Positions 37,951 through 48,351 of a DNA stretch of 64,000 nucleotides are shown one piece after another. A program made the translations under genes and the position numbers. The notes under the pieces were generated by a model. That model was not told where the DNA came from. It ran no database searches and was given only the letters and a program-made list of their open reading frames with translations. This DNA is from Vibrio bathopelagicus (GTDB taxonomy: Bacteria > Pseudomonadota > Gammaproteobacteria > Enterobacterales > Vibrionaceae). Within the stretch, counting starts at the first letter, position 1, and every line of letters starts with the position of its first letter. The stretch spans positions 1,488,001 through 1,552,000 of the forward strand of contig NZ_CP062501.1 in the NCBI RefSeq assembly GCF_014879975.1, in the 5' to 3' direction.

Positions 37951-40707
37951 ATGAAGATAATGAGAAAAACATTGTTGGCCTCAGCAATGCTTACTCTATT
38001 TAGCGTCAGTAGTTATGCTAAAACACCGATTGATTTAGGTGTTGTTAATGAAGACAAACTGATTGAAATGCTAGTAAGACAAGGCTTAGTCGAGCAAGAT
38101 GCAACTGATGTGGCAAAACAGGATGCACTTGACCGTTACTTGAAAAATAAGATTAATTCCGGCTTTAAAGGCGATGCTCAATTCGGTAAAAAAGCGTTAG
38201 AACAACGAGCAAAAATACTCAAAGCCATCGAAAAAGGGTCTGGCGTTAAAAAAGCGAGTGTCTTTGCTTTGGAAGTCAGCACCAAGCGTACCGATAAAGT
38301 ACTCGCTCTATTGGTCGATTTCCCTGATTTGAACTGGGATGACAACAAGCTGACCGAAGAGCACACGCAAATGCTCTACGAGAGCTACAACCCTGAACAT
38401 TATCAAGAGTTGCTGTTTTCAAACTCTGGCTACACAGGGCCAAACGGCGAAAACCTAATCTCGATGCGTCAGTATTATCAAAGCGAATCAGGGGATAGTT
38501 ACAGCGTTGCAGGTCAAGCTGCTGGTTGGTATCGCGCCTCTAAACCTGCGTCATTCTATGGTGGTAACTCCCCGACGACCGACAACGATCTCAACGCACA
38601 AGAACTGGTTCGCGAAGCGCTGAATCAATTGGCTCAAGATCCTAGTATCAACCTAGCCGATTACGACATCGAAGATCGTTACGATTACGACGGTGACGGG
38701 AACTTCCGTGAACCGGATGGTGTAATTGATCACCTAATGGTGTTCCACGCATCTGTTGGCGAAGAAGCAGGTGGTGGCGTATTAGGCCCAGATGCTATCT
38801 GGTCTCACCGATTCAACCTTGGTCGCACACATGTGCTTGAAGGTACCTCTAGCTCTCTTCCTGACCGCTTTGGTGGACAATACGCGGCATTCGATTACAC
38901 CATTCAACCTATTGATGCCGCAGCTGGGGTATGTGCTCACGAGTATGGCCACGATTTAGGTCTGCCAGACGAATACGACACACAATACACAGGTAAAGGT
39001 GAGCCTGTTTCTTATTGGTCGATCATGTCTTCAGGTAGCTGGGCTGGTCAAATTGGTGGCACACAACCAACGGCATTCAGCTCTTGGGCAAAACACTTCC
39101 TACAAAAATCGATTGGCGGTCGTTGGATTAACGATGATCAAATCTCGATTAATGACCTAGAAGACAACCCACAAGTTTACACGCTGTTCCAAACGACGGA
39201 TAACAGCCGTCCGAACATGATTAAAGTGGATCTTCCAGAAAAACAGATCGAAGGTTTAAAACCATTTGCTGGTGAGTATTCATTCCACTCCCAAAAAGGC
39301 GATGACCTGAAAAACAGTATGACACGCAAGTTGGTGATTCCAGCGGGTGATTCTGCACTGCTTTCGTTCAAAACTTGGTACCAGATTGAGAAAGACTACG
39401 ACTTTGCGCGCGTACTCGTGAATGGACAAGCTATTGCAGGCAACATCACCTCAATGGATGACCCATACAATACTGGCCTCGTTCCTGCTATTGGCGGCGA
39501 ATCTGACGGGTGGATTGACGCCGAGTTTGACGTTTCACAATGGGTAGGCCAAGAAATAGAGCTTTCGTTTGAGTACATCACCGATGGTGGCTTGGCGATG
39601 GAAGGCTTCTATCTAGATAATCTCAGTGTGATCGTTGATGGTGAAGCAACCTCAATAGACGATGGTGAAAGCAACTCCACCTTCGCCCTAAATGGCTACA
39701 AGCTGAGTAATGGATTCCACCAAGCGCAACACTACTACCTGCTGCAATGGCGTAGCCACATGGACGTTGATGAAGGTCTAGCCAACATCAAACGCATGGG
39801 TCAACTGATCTCATTCGATCCGGGTTTAATCATTTGGTACGTAGATGAGTCGCTGACTGATAACTGGGTAGGCAAACACCCAGGTGAAGGTTGGTTAGGT
39901 GTGGTCGATGCCGACCAGAATGCCATGACCTGGGAAAAATCCGGTGAAGTCGCTCAAACTCGTTACCAAGTTCGTGATGCTGCGTTTTCACTCAAAGATC
40001 ATACTCCAATGCGTCTTGTAAACAGCGACAATGATGTACTTGAAGATACTAGTTTGCTTGGCAATGCTAGTTTCTCTGACGACCAAGATTACACGTCTCC
40101 ACAGGCGCCTGATTCAGGACGTATCCTAACGGAGTTTGGCTTAGCCGTTGATATTTTGAATCAGAGTAACGACAACGAATACGGTGTGGTGCGCTTATCT
40201 AAAGTAAGCCAACATAACGTCGCCCCTACTGCGAGCTTCGAGCTCAATGTTACTGACCTGAACGTTTCTTCACGTAACTTCAGCTCAGATCAAGACGGCG
40301 AGATCACCAGTTATCTATGGGACTTTGGCAACGGCACAACAAGCAACGAAGTGGCACCAACTTGGTCTTACGAGCAAGCTGGTGAATACACGGTGAGCTT
40401 GACTGTTGTTGACGACAAAGGCACTACCGATTCATTTAGCTCCGTAGTGAGTGTTGAATCTCCAAACGCTCTTCCAGAAGCGAGTGCTAAGTACATCCAC
40501 TTAGGTCGTTGGGTAACCATGTGGTCAACAAGTTCAGACAGTGATGGTCGTATTGTTGATACCGAGTGGACACTTCCAAACGGTAAGGTGAAACGAGGTC
40601 GTACATTCACTTCAATCTTCCCTTCATACGGAAAGCACGAAGTGACACTGAAGATAATCGATGATCAAGGCGGGATTACGACCAAGACAATTTTGGTCGA
40701 CCTGTAA
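37951..40707 (+). CDS. prtV: PrtV-like M6 metalloprotease with PKD domains
   Basis: The 918-residue product has the same length as V. cholerae PrtV as I recall it. It has a signal peptide (TLLASAMLTLFSVSSYA), a pro-region, an M6 peptidase domain with the zinc motif HEYGHDLGLPDEYD at about residue 330, a middle MAM-like carbohydrate/structural region, and two PKD domains near the C-terminus (EITSYLWDFGNGTTS; DGRIVDTEWTLPNG). PrtV is secreted by the type II pathway and acts on host or grazer proteins. AAAGGAA lies upstream of the ATG at 37951. Cleavage of the PKD domains is known in V. cholerae; it cannot be seen here. Confidence 0.9.
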   Translation: MKIMRKTLLASAMLTLFSVSSYAKTPIDLGVVNEDKLIEMLVRQGLVEQDATDVAKQDALDRYLKNKINSGFKGDAQFGKKALEQRAKILKAIEKGSGVKKASVFALEVSTKRTDKVLALLVDFPDLNWDDNKLTEEHTQMLYESYNPEHYQELLFSNSGYTGPNGENLISMRQYYQSESGDSYSVAGQAAGWYRASKPASFYGGNSPTTDNDLNAQELVREALNQLAQDPSINLADYDIEDRYDYDGDGNFREPDGVIDHLMVFHASVGEEAGGGVLGPDAIWSHRFNLGRTHVLEGTSSSLPDRFGGQYAAFDYTIQPIDAAAGVCAHEYGHDLGLPDEYDTQYTGKGEPVSYWSIMSSGSWAGQIGGTQPTAFSSWAKHFLQKSIGGRWINDDQISINDLEDNPQVYTLFQTTDNSRPNMIKVDLPEKQIEGLKPFAGEYSFHSQKGDDLKNSMTRKLVIPAGDSALLSFKTWYQIEKDYDFARVLVNGQAIAGNITSMDDPYNTGLVPAIGGESDGWIDAEFDVSQWVGQEIELSFEYITDGGLAMEGFYLDNLSVIVDGEATSIDDGESNSTFALNGYKLSNGFHQAQHYYLLQWRSHMDVDEGLANIKRMGQLISFDPGLIIWYVDESLTDNWVGKHPGEGWLGVVDADQNAMTWEKSGEVAQTRYQVRDAAFSLKDHTPMRLVNSDNDVLEDTSLLGNASFSDDQDYTSPQAPDSGRILTEFGLAVDILNQSNDNEYGVVRLSKVSQHNVAPTASFELNVTDLNVSSRNFSSDQDGEITSYLWDFGNGTTSNEVAPTWSYEQAGEYTVSLTVVDDKGTTDSFSSVVSVESPNALPEASAKYIHLGRWVTMWSTSSDSDGRIVDTEWTLPNGKVKRGRTFTSIFPSYGKHEVTLKIIDDQGGITTKTILVDL

Positions 40708-40886
40708 ATCATCCTAGGTCTAAGGTCTAAAACAATAGACCAAAGACCATTGCTCATAAACATAGACCATCAAAATAAGTACGCGGCGTTATCACGCGTA
40801 CTTACAAGCAAGCTTAAGCACTGTTGTCATCAGATTTCACCCCACGACAGCAGTTTTAAGAAAACGTTATTATTTAAGCCGTAAGC

Positions 40887-40915
40887 AAAAGCCCTACCGA
40901 TTTGGTAGGGCTTTT
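40887..40915. terminator. Bidirectional terminator between prtV and the MFS gene
   Basis: AAAAGCCCTACC and GGTAGGGCTTTT form a 12-bp stem with a GATTT loop. It lies between convergent genes and can end either transcript. Confidence 0.8.
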
Positions 40916-40987
40916 TATTTGTCGCAATTCGAGATACTAAGGTTCTAATCACAGTAACGAACTACTGAACCACCATTCCACCAACCA

Positions 40988-42163
40988 TTACACCGGTTGC
41001 TTTTGAATGCGTGACTTACGAGCACTGAATGCAAACAATAAAATAACCGCCAAAACAAACGGTAGAACATAAACATTGAGATTTTGCCAACCCACTGTTG
41101 ATTCCAACCAACCAGACAGTAGCGCCGTGACGGTCACACAACCAAACACAACAAATTCATTAAACGCTTGTGCCTTGGCTTTATTTTGTGATTGATAAGA
41201 CTGGCTAAACAAGCCTGTTGCAGCGATGAACATAAAATTCCAACCCACACCAAGCACAACCAAAGCGGCTCTGAAGTGCCAAATTGATACCCCATGGATA
41301 TTGATGGCAATACTCACAACAAATAACACACCACCCGCAAGGATCATCATTCTTGAGCCGAACTTCTCGATGAGAGAACCCGTAAAGAATGCAGGCACAA
41401 ACATGCCCAAGACGTGCCACTCAATGACACCAGCAGCCTTAGTAAAATCGAATCCGCAGCCAATCATCGCCAGTGGCGTTGCAGTCATCAAAATGTTCAT
41501 CACAGCGTAAGCAACCATGGCTGCAAACACCGCACCAATAAAGTTCGGCGCTTTAACTATCACACTTAAAGGATCGGCTTTGGGTGCCTGACTATTAAGA
41601 GAGACCTTAGGGAATTGAATTGTTTGTAACAACGCTAAAGCTAATATGTTTAGGCCGATCAGCGAAGCAAAAGCACCGATGTACAAACCATCTGCTGACC
41701 ATTGTTGAGACATGATCGCTAAGTTAGGCCCGAGTACCGCCGCCAATACTCCACCAGCCATAGAGATAGAGATCGCACGGTGTCGCGCATTTTCATCACA
41801 CACTTCGATAGCAGCGAAACGATAAAGTGTACCAAAACCGATACCTATCCCAAGCAAAAATGTGGCGAAGCAAAACAGATAGAAATGTTGCTGAGATAAC
41901 GCGTAAGTTGCGAGACTCGCTCCGGTAATGCCAACCACATTACCGATACTAAACCCTCGTTTTCGCCCTAATTTACCTGAAATTAGAGACGCAGGAATGG
42001 TGGCTGCCATTAAGCCCAAAAACTGTAAGGCGACTGGCAAAGTAATCATACTGACACTGGGTGCAATCTGTTTGCCTATCAAGCCAATCACCGAGATCAG
42101 TAATATATTCCCTGTCATCAATAAGGCCTGACACAGTGAGAGCAGCCAAACATTTCTATTCAT
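40988..42163 (-). CDS. MFS transporter
   Basis: The 391-residue product has about twelve hydrophobic segments and the MFS loop motif SGKLGRKRGFSIGN between helices 2 and 3. Its substrate is not apparent; the size and shape fit a drug or metabolite exporter. The ATG at 42163 has AGGAAAGAAG upstream; the frame upstream extends 17 residues without homology. It is divergent from a LysR gene, a common regulator-transporter pair. Confidence 0.85.
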   Translation of the reverse strand: MNRNVWLLSLCQALLMTGNILLISVIGLIGKQIAPSVSMITLPVALQFLGLMAATIPASLISGKLGRKRGFSIGNVVGITGASLATYALSQQHFYLFCFATFLLGIGIGFGTLYRFAAIEVCDENARHRAISISMAGGVLAAVLGPNLAIMSQQWSADGLYIGAFASLIGLNILALALLQTIQFPKVSLNSQAPKADPLSVIVKAPNFIGAVFAAMVAYAVMNILMTATPLAMIGCGFDFTKAAGVIEWHVLGMFVPAFFTGSLIEKFGSRMMILAGGVLFVVSIAINIHGVSIWHFRAALVVLGVGWNFMFIAATGLFSQSYQSQNKAKAQAFNEFVVFGCVTVTALLSGWLESTVGWQNLNVYVLPFVLAVILLFAFSARKSRIQKQPV

Positions 42164-42326
42164 CTTCTTTCCTAAATATGAGCACAGTTGATCACTAGAC
42201 CAAAAATCCAACAAAGTCGCAACACTTTGTTACGTGTGATTAATTCAAGTGAATGACCACTCTCTTAATACCTCGAACAATATTCCACCAAAGGTGCTCT
42301 GATCTTCGCTGATTTACGCTATAGAG

Positions 42327-42357
42327 TTGAAATTATCATTACTTAAGATAATAATAA
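42327..42357. promoter_or_regulatory. Fur-box-like sequence between the MFS and LysR genes
   Basis: TTGAAATTATCATTAC (42327-42342) is identical over 16 bases to 35980-35995 upstream of the gate-domain gene. Its reverse complement contains TAATGATAAT, the core of the Fur consensus. GATAATAATAATTT follows directly. This is a candidate iron-responsive site in the divergent promoter. Confidence 0.4.
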
Positions 42358-42412
42358 TTTTTTGTTATTTATAAGCCTTGTTATCCATAGGCTTTAGCAT
42401 TTAGAGGTGAGT

Positions 42413-43303
42413 ATGATCAATCCACTTTGGCTCAATACATTTAAGACTCTGGTTGAAGTCGGACATTTCACCCAAACGGCTGAAAAGTTGTACATGACAC
42501 AACCTGGAGTCAGCCAGCATATCAAGAAGCTTGAACAAGCTTGTCATTGTGACTTGCTCTCTCGGGAAAATAAGAGCTTCGAGCTGACTGAACAGGGGCG
42601 GATTATGTATCGCTATGCGCTCAAGCTAGAGAAAGACCAAGAAGATCTCTTTGAATCGCTCAGCTTTGATAATCCCTATTCAGGCCAGTGCCACCTATCG
42701 TGTTCAGGTTCACTCTCATTACGCTTATACCCCAAGCTTCTTGAGCTTCAGCAGCAACACCAAGAGCTCAGCATTAACTTAGAAGCAGCTCCAAATAAAA
42801 AGATATTGAATGACCTAATCGAAGGGACTACCGATATCGGCATTGTTAGGCATTCCCCGAACGACAGCTACTACCAAAGCCAAGTCATCGGCAAAGAAGC
42901 ATTGTGTCTTATCGTCCACCACAGCCTTGCTGATTTAGAAATCACACCGCAAGTATTGAATGACATTGGGCTGATTGCGCACCCAGATTCTGCACACTAT
43001 CTGTCTTTGTATTTCGACCTGTGTGGAGATAAAGACTTAGCGAACATCAATGTTAATGAGATACCAAGGTCTGGCTACATCAATCAGCTTCACCAAATCT
43101 TGCTGCCAGTTTCAAAAGGGTTAGGTTTTACTGTATTACCGGCTGGCGCGGTTGAGCACTTCCCTGAAAGAGACAAGCTACACGTTGTGCCGCCAAAGGT
43201 AGAAGTTGAGGAAACGCTGTATTTGGTTCAGAAGCGAAACCGAAAACTGCCGCACAGATACAACACAGTTATCGAGCTAATCAAACAAAACGTCAGCAAT
43301 TAG
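42413..43303 (+). CDS. LysR-family transcriptional regulator
   Basis: The 296-residue product has a LysR helix-turn-helix (FKTLVEVGHFTQTAEKLYMT; QPGVSQHIKKLEQA) and a substrate-binding domain. The ATG at 42413 has AGAGGTG upstream; a GTG at 42407 is possible. It is divergent from the MFS transporter and likely regulates it. Confidence 0.9.
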   Translation: MINPLWLNTFKTLVEVGHFTQTAEKLYMTQPGVSQHIKKLEQACHCDLLSRENKSFELTEQGRIMYRYALKLEKDQEDLFESLSFDNPYSGQCHLSCSGSLSLRLYPKLLELQQQHQELSINLEAAPNKKILNDLIEGTTDIGIVRHSPNDSYYQSQVIGKEALCLIVHHSLADLEITPQVLNDIGLIAHPDSAHYLSLYFDLCGDKDLANINVNEIPRSGYINQLHQILLPVSKGLGFTVLPAGAVEHFPERDKLHVVPPKVEVEETLYLVQKRNRKLPHRYNTVIELIKQNVSN

Positions 43304-43320
43304 TTCGGTACAAATAGACT

Positions 43321-43353
43321 TAAAACCTTTAGCGACAAGAGCTAAAGGTTTTA
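43321..43353. terminator. Bidirectional terminator between LysR and the hybrid kinase gene
   Basis: TAAAACCTTTAGC and GCTAAAGGTTTTA form a perfect 13-bp stem with a 7-nt loop. It lies between convergent genes. Confidence 0.75.
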
Positions 43354-43380
43354 ATGTTGGAGTAAATATGTAAAAGACAG

Positions 43381-46300
43381 CTACTCAGAAGCGCCAAGCC
43401 CCTCTTTAGCTCCTTCAAAGTCGTAGTTATCTAACGCACTTCGAACATCTTTAAGAACAACAGAATGCGGGTACTGTGCCAGTAACTCAGTCACATATTG
43501 AGTTGCATCGTTATCATAAGCCTCGAGCAGTGATAACAATTTAGTACGCTGCTCTTGCGTGATAAGAGGTGAATCCAATGCTTCATCACTACTTAGCTCG
43601 GTTTCTTGAGTACACGCCGCATCAGCTTCTTCAGCGCAAGGCATATCAAAGCTGCTCTCGAGCTCTTTAATCAGCTCAATTAGCTCAAATTCACCTTGTT
43701 TAAGATCCTGCTCATTACACGCCTTGTTATGGGCTTTGTTTTCTAAATCAATGAGTAGTTCAGCTAATTTCAACCCACCAATTGAAGCCGCCATACTTTT
43801 TAGGGTATGTAAATTCCGCTCTAACGCCACCCATTCACCTTGTACTAAGCTCTCGAGCGTTTCCAACATAATGCCAGGCGCACCTTGGCAGAACCTATCG
43901 AGCATCTTGGCCTGCAGTTTCACATCATTATAGGTCAGTTGCTCAAATCTAGGCTGCGAGAAAACGGGCAGAACCGTTGGAGCATCCGAGATTAGTTTTG
44001 AACTGTTGGGGTCACTGGCCTGTATTGTGTTCGAAGACGACTCCGGTGACGTTTGCCCTTCAATCAACACTTCTGGCACTATGTACTTACAGATCAACGA
44101 AGTCGCCTTATCAATAATAATCGGCTTATCTAAGAAATCGGTTACACCCGCTTCCCTTGCTCGTTGTTTCGCATCGGAAAACACATTGGCCGACATCGCA
44201 ATAATAGGAACGTCTTGATCAAACTCACGAATCAACTGAGTCGCTTCAAATCCATCCATAATTGGCATTTGAAGATCCATAAAGATCATCTCGTAATCAT
44301 TATTTTGAGCTAACGCGAGCGCTTCTATTCCGTTCTCAGCAAGGTCGGCATCCAGATTAGAGCGACTGAAGAATGCCAAGGCAAGATCTTGGTTTAACTC
44401 ATTATCTTCAACCAACAACACTTTTTGGCCTTTGAACTCTATTTGGTAATCCAATTGCAGTTCTTGAGACTTGAAGTGCGATAATTCCTCTTCGTTTGAT
44501 CTAGGTAAAGTGAGTGGAAAGGAGAACTCACTCCCTTTACCCAGCACACTAGCCACTGATATTTCACTTCCCATTGCATGAACCAGTTTTTGGCTGATAT
44601 TCAGACCTAAACCAGTACCACCAAATCTTCGTGTCGTGGTGCTATCCGCTTGACTAAATGCTTGGAACAGCTTGTGTCGATTCTCTTCTGATATGCCGAT
44701 TCCTGTGTCAGACACACGGATCTTCATACTTACACTGTTATCATCAGATTCAACGAGAGTAACGGTTAATGCCACATGTCCATGTTCAGTGAATTTAATG
44801 GCATTACCAATAAGGTTGAGAATGACTTGAAACAACCTTAACGGATCGCCCCTCATCGGACTATCTAACTCAGGGTCAACAGACATCGATAAGTCGAGTT
44901 GTTTTTCAGACGCTTTGGATTCCATCAGCTCGATGACATCATTAAAGGTCGCCATAGGGCTAAATGGAATGTTATCAATGAAAAGCTGCCCCGCTTCTAT
45001 CTTCGAAAAATCAAGAATGTCGTTAATAATGCTTAAGAGTGAGTGACCAGAACGGTGAACCTTCTCAATATAATTACGAGCTACTGGGTTTGAGATTTCT
45101 CCAATCGCGAGATAAGACAGACCAATAATGGCATTCATTGGCGTTCTGATTTCGTGACTCATATTCGCTAAGAATTCAGACTTCGCTTGGCTTGCAAGAT
45201 CCGCTCTCTCTTTCTCTTCTTCCAACTGTTCGTTCAGGCGCTTCATCTCAGAGATGTCGAATGCCCAGAACAGCGTGGCTACTTCACCATCTAACTCAAA
45301 CAAATAGTAACTGACTAATGCAACAAAGCGGGTTCCATCAGACTTCCTAAGTACCAACTCTCGGTTTTCAACCTTGCCATTGAGGCCAAGCTCATTATGG
45401 ATTTCATCACGAACATCTAAAGAGTCGTGAATAGAAACCACGTCGATAGAGGACAGTTCTCGGTCTTCAACTCCGAATAAGCGCTTCGCTGTGTCGTTGG
45501 CATAACGAACCCTCTCTTCAAATACGACAGCAGCAGCAATTGGGGAGCTATTGAGCATGTTATAAAGCTGCTCCTGAGCTTTCTTAAGCGCGTCTGTGGC
45601 ATCATTGGCGATGCTAATCTGCTTAGCGAGTTTTCGATTCCAGAAAACAATAAGTAACACAATGATCAAAGAAAAAGCGGAGATGGTGTAAACCAATTCA
45701 TAATCGACTCTCTCTATCGCTTTTGGCGCTGCCCACTTCGCTGATATCTGTTGATGCTCTTCTGCAGAAATACCCTCAATCGCCTTATTCACAATGGAAA
45801 AAAGCAAAGGTTGAGATTTGAGAACATGTAAGGTCGGTGAGAGGAAGAAATCAAGTCGACCAATAATCCCGACCCCTCGATGACCAAATGAATCAATAAG
45901 ATAGTTGAGGACATCAACGGTATCGATCATGCCGTCTAAGGTATTATCATCAAGTCTATTAAGACCTTCTGCCGTTGAATCGACATACACCCATTCAACG
46001 TTTGGGTATTTATCTACAATAGCGTTAGTGTTTGCCCCATACTTCGAAATACCAATTTTCCAAGCCGTTGCTTCTTCAAGCACCAAACTACTAACATCTC
46101 TTCTCGATGCGATGGCCAAGCGACTTGAAAACAAGCTTTTAGCTGCCTTGACATTTTCTCCCAAAGAGCGATTTTCTTGAGCAGCAGAGACCAGTTCTAC
46201 CTCATGATGATCAACCAAACTTCTCGTCTCTGACCAACTATCAACGTCAACATGGTTAATACTTAACCCTGTTTTTTGCTCAATAAGCGTTAAATAGTCA

Positions 46301-48351
46301 TCAATCATCCCGATATACTCTCCGGTATTTGAGACCGCCTCATAAGGGAGAGAGTTGGGGTCAATGCCTATCCTCACATCAGGGTTATCTTTGATCCATT
46401 GTCTTTCTTGTTGGCTTAAATTTAAAATCTCACCAATCAAATTGTTTGCTTGATACACATCTGCAATATAACGTTTGGCCGACTCACCAAACGAATCAAA
46501 CTGTTCAACCGCAGGAAAATAAGCGTGGTTTCGTTCTAGTGATTTAGTATCAAAATAGAAAGTCATGGAACCAGAGTTGATCGTTCCTCCCTTAGTTCGA
46601 TAATTTGCTATTTTTGTTACCGACGCAAAGTGAGAGGTGTTTTTTTTCTCGCCATGATCATCAACTAAGTTACCGATGTTCCAAGACTTAATAGGGCGAT
46701 TACTATTATCAGCTTGAGCGGTGATCACTTGGAATGAACTGTCAGTATCAAAAACTTCAAAGATCTCTGACAATTCTTCAAAGCGGTCATTTACGATAAA
46801 ATAGGCCGATATCTGAGCGATAATACTCGCTTTCTTAAGAACTTGGCTTAAATCATTCTGGACATTGGTCTCAATGATTTGACTTAAGCCGTCATCAGTT
46901 TGCTTAAGGTTTGTTATCGCTACATTGAAGCTATCCCTAAGCTCTTCACTCTTAAAATCTACGTAGATTGGATACGTGACTTTGTAGTTTTCATGCAGTT
47001 CTAGCTCTGCCATTTCAATAAAGCGGGTGTTGGTGATAAACCATTTCAATACTCGTTTCTCTACCATTAGCAGATCAACGTTTTGAGCTCTCAGCTGTGA
47101 GAATGCCGATTCAAGACTTTCATAATCTTCGATATGCTCGATGTCTAAATTACCATTCAGTACTTCAACTGAGTTTTTAATTGGTGAGCTGTCATCATAC
47201 AAGAGAGCACCTAATGACAGTTCTTTCTGGGATTGGAGATTGAGTTTTCGTCGAGCGAGTGAAACCGGAACAAACTCAACATCAAGGACACTATCACTCA
47301 AGAAATGGGCATTCGGGTCGTCAAACTGAACACCTGAAACAAAAGCAATCGAGTTATTGTTATCAATGGCTTTTCTAGCTGCACTTGGAGGAAGAGTGAC
47401 AACGTCACCTATCTTGTATCCCATATCGTTGAGAGCACGCTGAAGAATGTCGTGCTCTAGGCCTACTGCGGTGCTGTCTGGGTACATATACGGAGGGTTA
47501 CCAAAGCCGAATACGCCCTTTAATGGCACTCGATAAGGAGAACTGTCTAACCACTTTGATAGAATCTGGTTCTTATTGCCCACATCGAAGGTTTCAATCT
47601 GCTTGTTTATTAGCGTCAGCAGCTCTGTTTCATCGGTTCGAACCACCATTGATGCTTCTAACCTTTTCCAATGCTCCAGAACATAATTGACCGCTAAATC
47701 ATGAACACCAATCTTTTTTGCAAGATCCATGGTGGTAATTGGCTCACCTACAATGCCTTCAACATCGCCTTCCCCTAAAGCTCGTACCGCATCAATAACA
47801 TTTTCAAAATCGACTCTCTCAACAGAGCTCAATCTCACTCCTGCGCGCTCCAAGTCAATGTTTTCATTAACCATAGCAATACGACGCTTATAATTTTGAT
47901 CCAAGTTAGTATCAATCTTATTGTCGATAGGAACAATCACAGCTACCTGATAAGGAATATACGGCTCACTCGCAAGAAACCGCCCACCCTCACTGGGATC
48001 AAACTGTTGAAATGGGAAGATATCGCCTCGTCCATCTAACAAGGCTTCTTTCGCCTCAACACGTGAGCCCACGCTGATAAATCGAGCATGAACACCAAAT
48101 CTATTTTCAAGATCTAATGCCCAATCTTTTATTATCCCAGACACCTTTCCGTCATCATCTATAAAGGAATAAGGGTAATGGTCTGTAAGGGCGATAAAGG
48201 TTACGGTTGGCTTGTTTTCTAACCACTGATTTAACTGAGCCTCCGTCACTTCAGCGGCATTCGTACTGCGAATGATCAACGGCCACGCTAACAACACGAT
48301 CATAATAGAAACCACAAAATGATATAGCGTCAACGTTAAGCGATTACTCAT
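43381..48351 (-). CDS. Giant hybrid histidine kinase with three periplasmic binding domains
   Basis: The 1656-residue protein has a signal/anchor helix, then three SBP_bac_3-like periplasmic segments: about 50-270 (TFIALTDHYPYSFIDDDGKV), 275-500 (FGFGNPPYMYPDSTAVGLE) and 655-885 (VRIGIDPNSLPYEAVSNTGE). A membrane helix follows near 895-915, then a PAS domain (about 935-1045). The kinase has His-1066 in ANMSHEIRTP, the N-box NLIGNAIKFTEHG and GGTGLGL; a receiver has Asp-1359 in FMDLQMPIMDG; the Hpt domain has His-1515 in NLHTLKSMAAS. This is the EvgS/BvgS-type phosphorelay layout. It overlaps the upstream HD-GYP regulator by 8 bp, its probable partner. Ligands are unknown. Confidence 0.92.
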   Translation of the reverse strand: MSNRLTLTLYHFVVSIMIVLLAWPLIIRSTNAAEVTEAQLNQWLENKPTVTFIALTDHYPYSFIDDDGKVSGIIKDWALDLENRFGVHARFISVGSRVEAKEALLDGRGDIFPFQQFDPSEGGRFLASEPYIPYQVAVIVPIDNKIDTNLDQNYKRRIAMVNENIDLERAGVRLSSVERVDFENVIDAVRALGEGDVEGIVGEPITTMDLAKKIGVHDLAVNYVLEHWKRLEASMVVRTDETELLTLINKQIETFDVGNKNQILSKWLDSSPYRVPLKGVFGFGNPPYMYPDSTAVGLEHDILQRALNDMGYKIGDVVTLPPSAARKAIDNNNSIAFVSGVQFDDPNAHFLSDSVLDVEFVPVSLARRKLNLQSQKELSLGALLYDDSSPIKNSVEVLNGNLDIEHIEDYESLESAFSQLRAQNVDLLMVEKRVLKWFITNTRFIEMAELELHENYKVTYPIYVDFKSEELRDSFNVAITNLKQTDDGLSQIIETNVQNDLSQVLKKASIIAQISAYFIVNDRFEELSEIFEVFDTDSSFQVITAQADNSNRPIKSWNIGNLVDDHGEKKNTSHFASVTKIANYRTKGGTINSGSMTFYFDTKSLERNHAYFPAVEQFDSFGESAKRYIADVYQANNLIGEILNLSQQERQWIKDNPDVRIGIDPNSLPYEAVSNTGEYIGMIDDYLTLIEQKTGLSINHVDVDSWSETRSLVDHHEVELVSAAQENRSLGENVKAAKSLFSSRLAIASRRDVSSLVLEEATAWKIGISKYGANTNAIVDKYPNVEWVYVDSTAEGLNRLDDNTLDGMIDTVDVLNYLIDSFGHRGVGIIGRLDFFLSPTLHVLKSQPLLFSIVNKAIEGISAEEHQQISAKWAAPKAIERVDYELVYTISAFSLIIVLLIVFWNRKLAKQISIANDATDALKKAQEQLYNMLNSSPIAAAVVFEERVRYANDTAKRLFGVEDRELSSIDVVSIHDSLDVRDEIHNELGLNGKVENRELVLRKSDGTRFVALVSYYLFELDGEVATLFWAFDISEMKRLNEQLEEEKERADLASQAKSEFLANMSHEIRTPMNAIIGLSYLAIGEISNPVARNYIEKVHRSGHSLLSIINDILDFSKIEAGQLFIDNIPFSPMATFNDVIELMESKASEKQLDLSMSVDPELDSPMRGDPLRLFQVILNLIGNAIKFTEHGHVALTVTLVESDDNSVSMKIRVSDTGIGISEENRHKLFQAFSQADSTTTRRFGGTGLGLNISQKLVHAMGSEISVASVLGKGSEFSFPLTLPRSNEEELSHFKSQELQLDYQIEFKGQKVLLVEDNELNQDLALAFFSRSNLDADLAENGIEALALAQNNDYEMIFMDLQMPIMDGFEATQLIREFDQDVPIIAMSANVFSDAKQRAREAGVTDFLDKPIIIDKATSLICKYIVPEVLIEGQTSPESSSNTIQASDPNSSKLISDAPTVLPVFSQPRFEQLTYNDVKLQAKMLDRFCQGAPGIMLETLESLVQGEWVALERNLHTLKSMAASIGGLKLAELLIDLENKAHNKACNEQDLKQGEFELIELIKELESSFDMPCAEEADAACTQETELSSDEALDSPLITQEQRTKLLSLLEAYDNDATQYVTELLAQYPHSVVLKDVRSALDNYDFEGAKEGLGASE

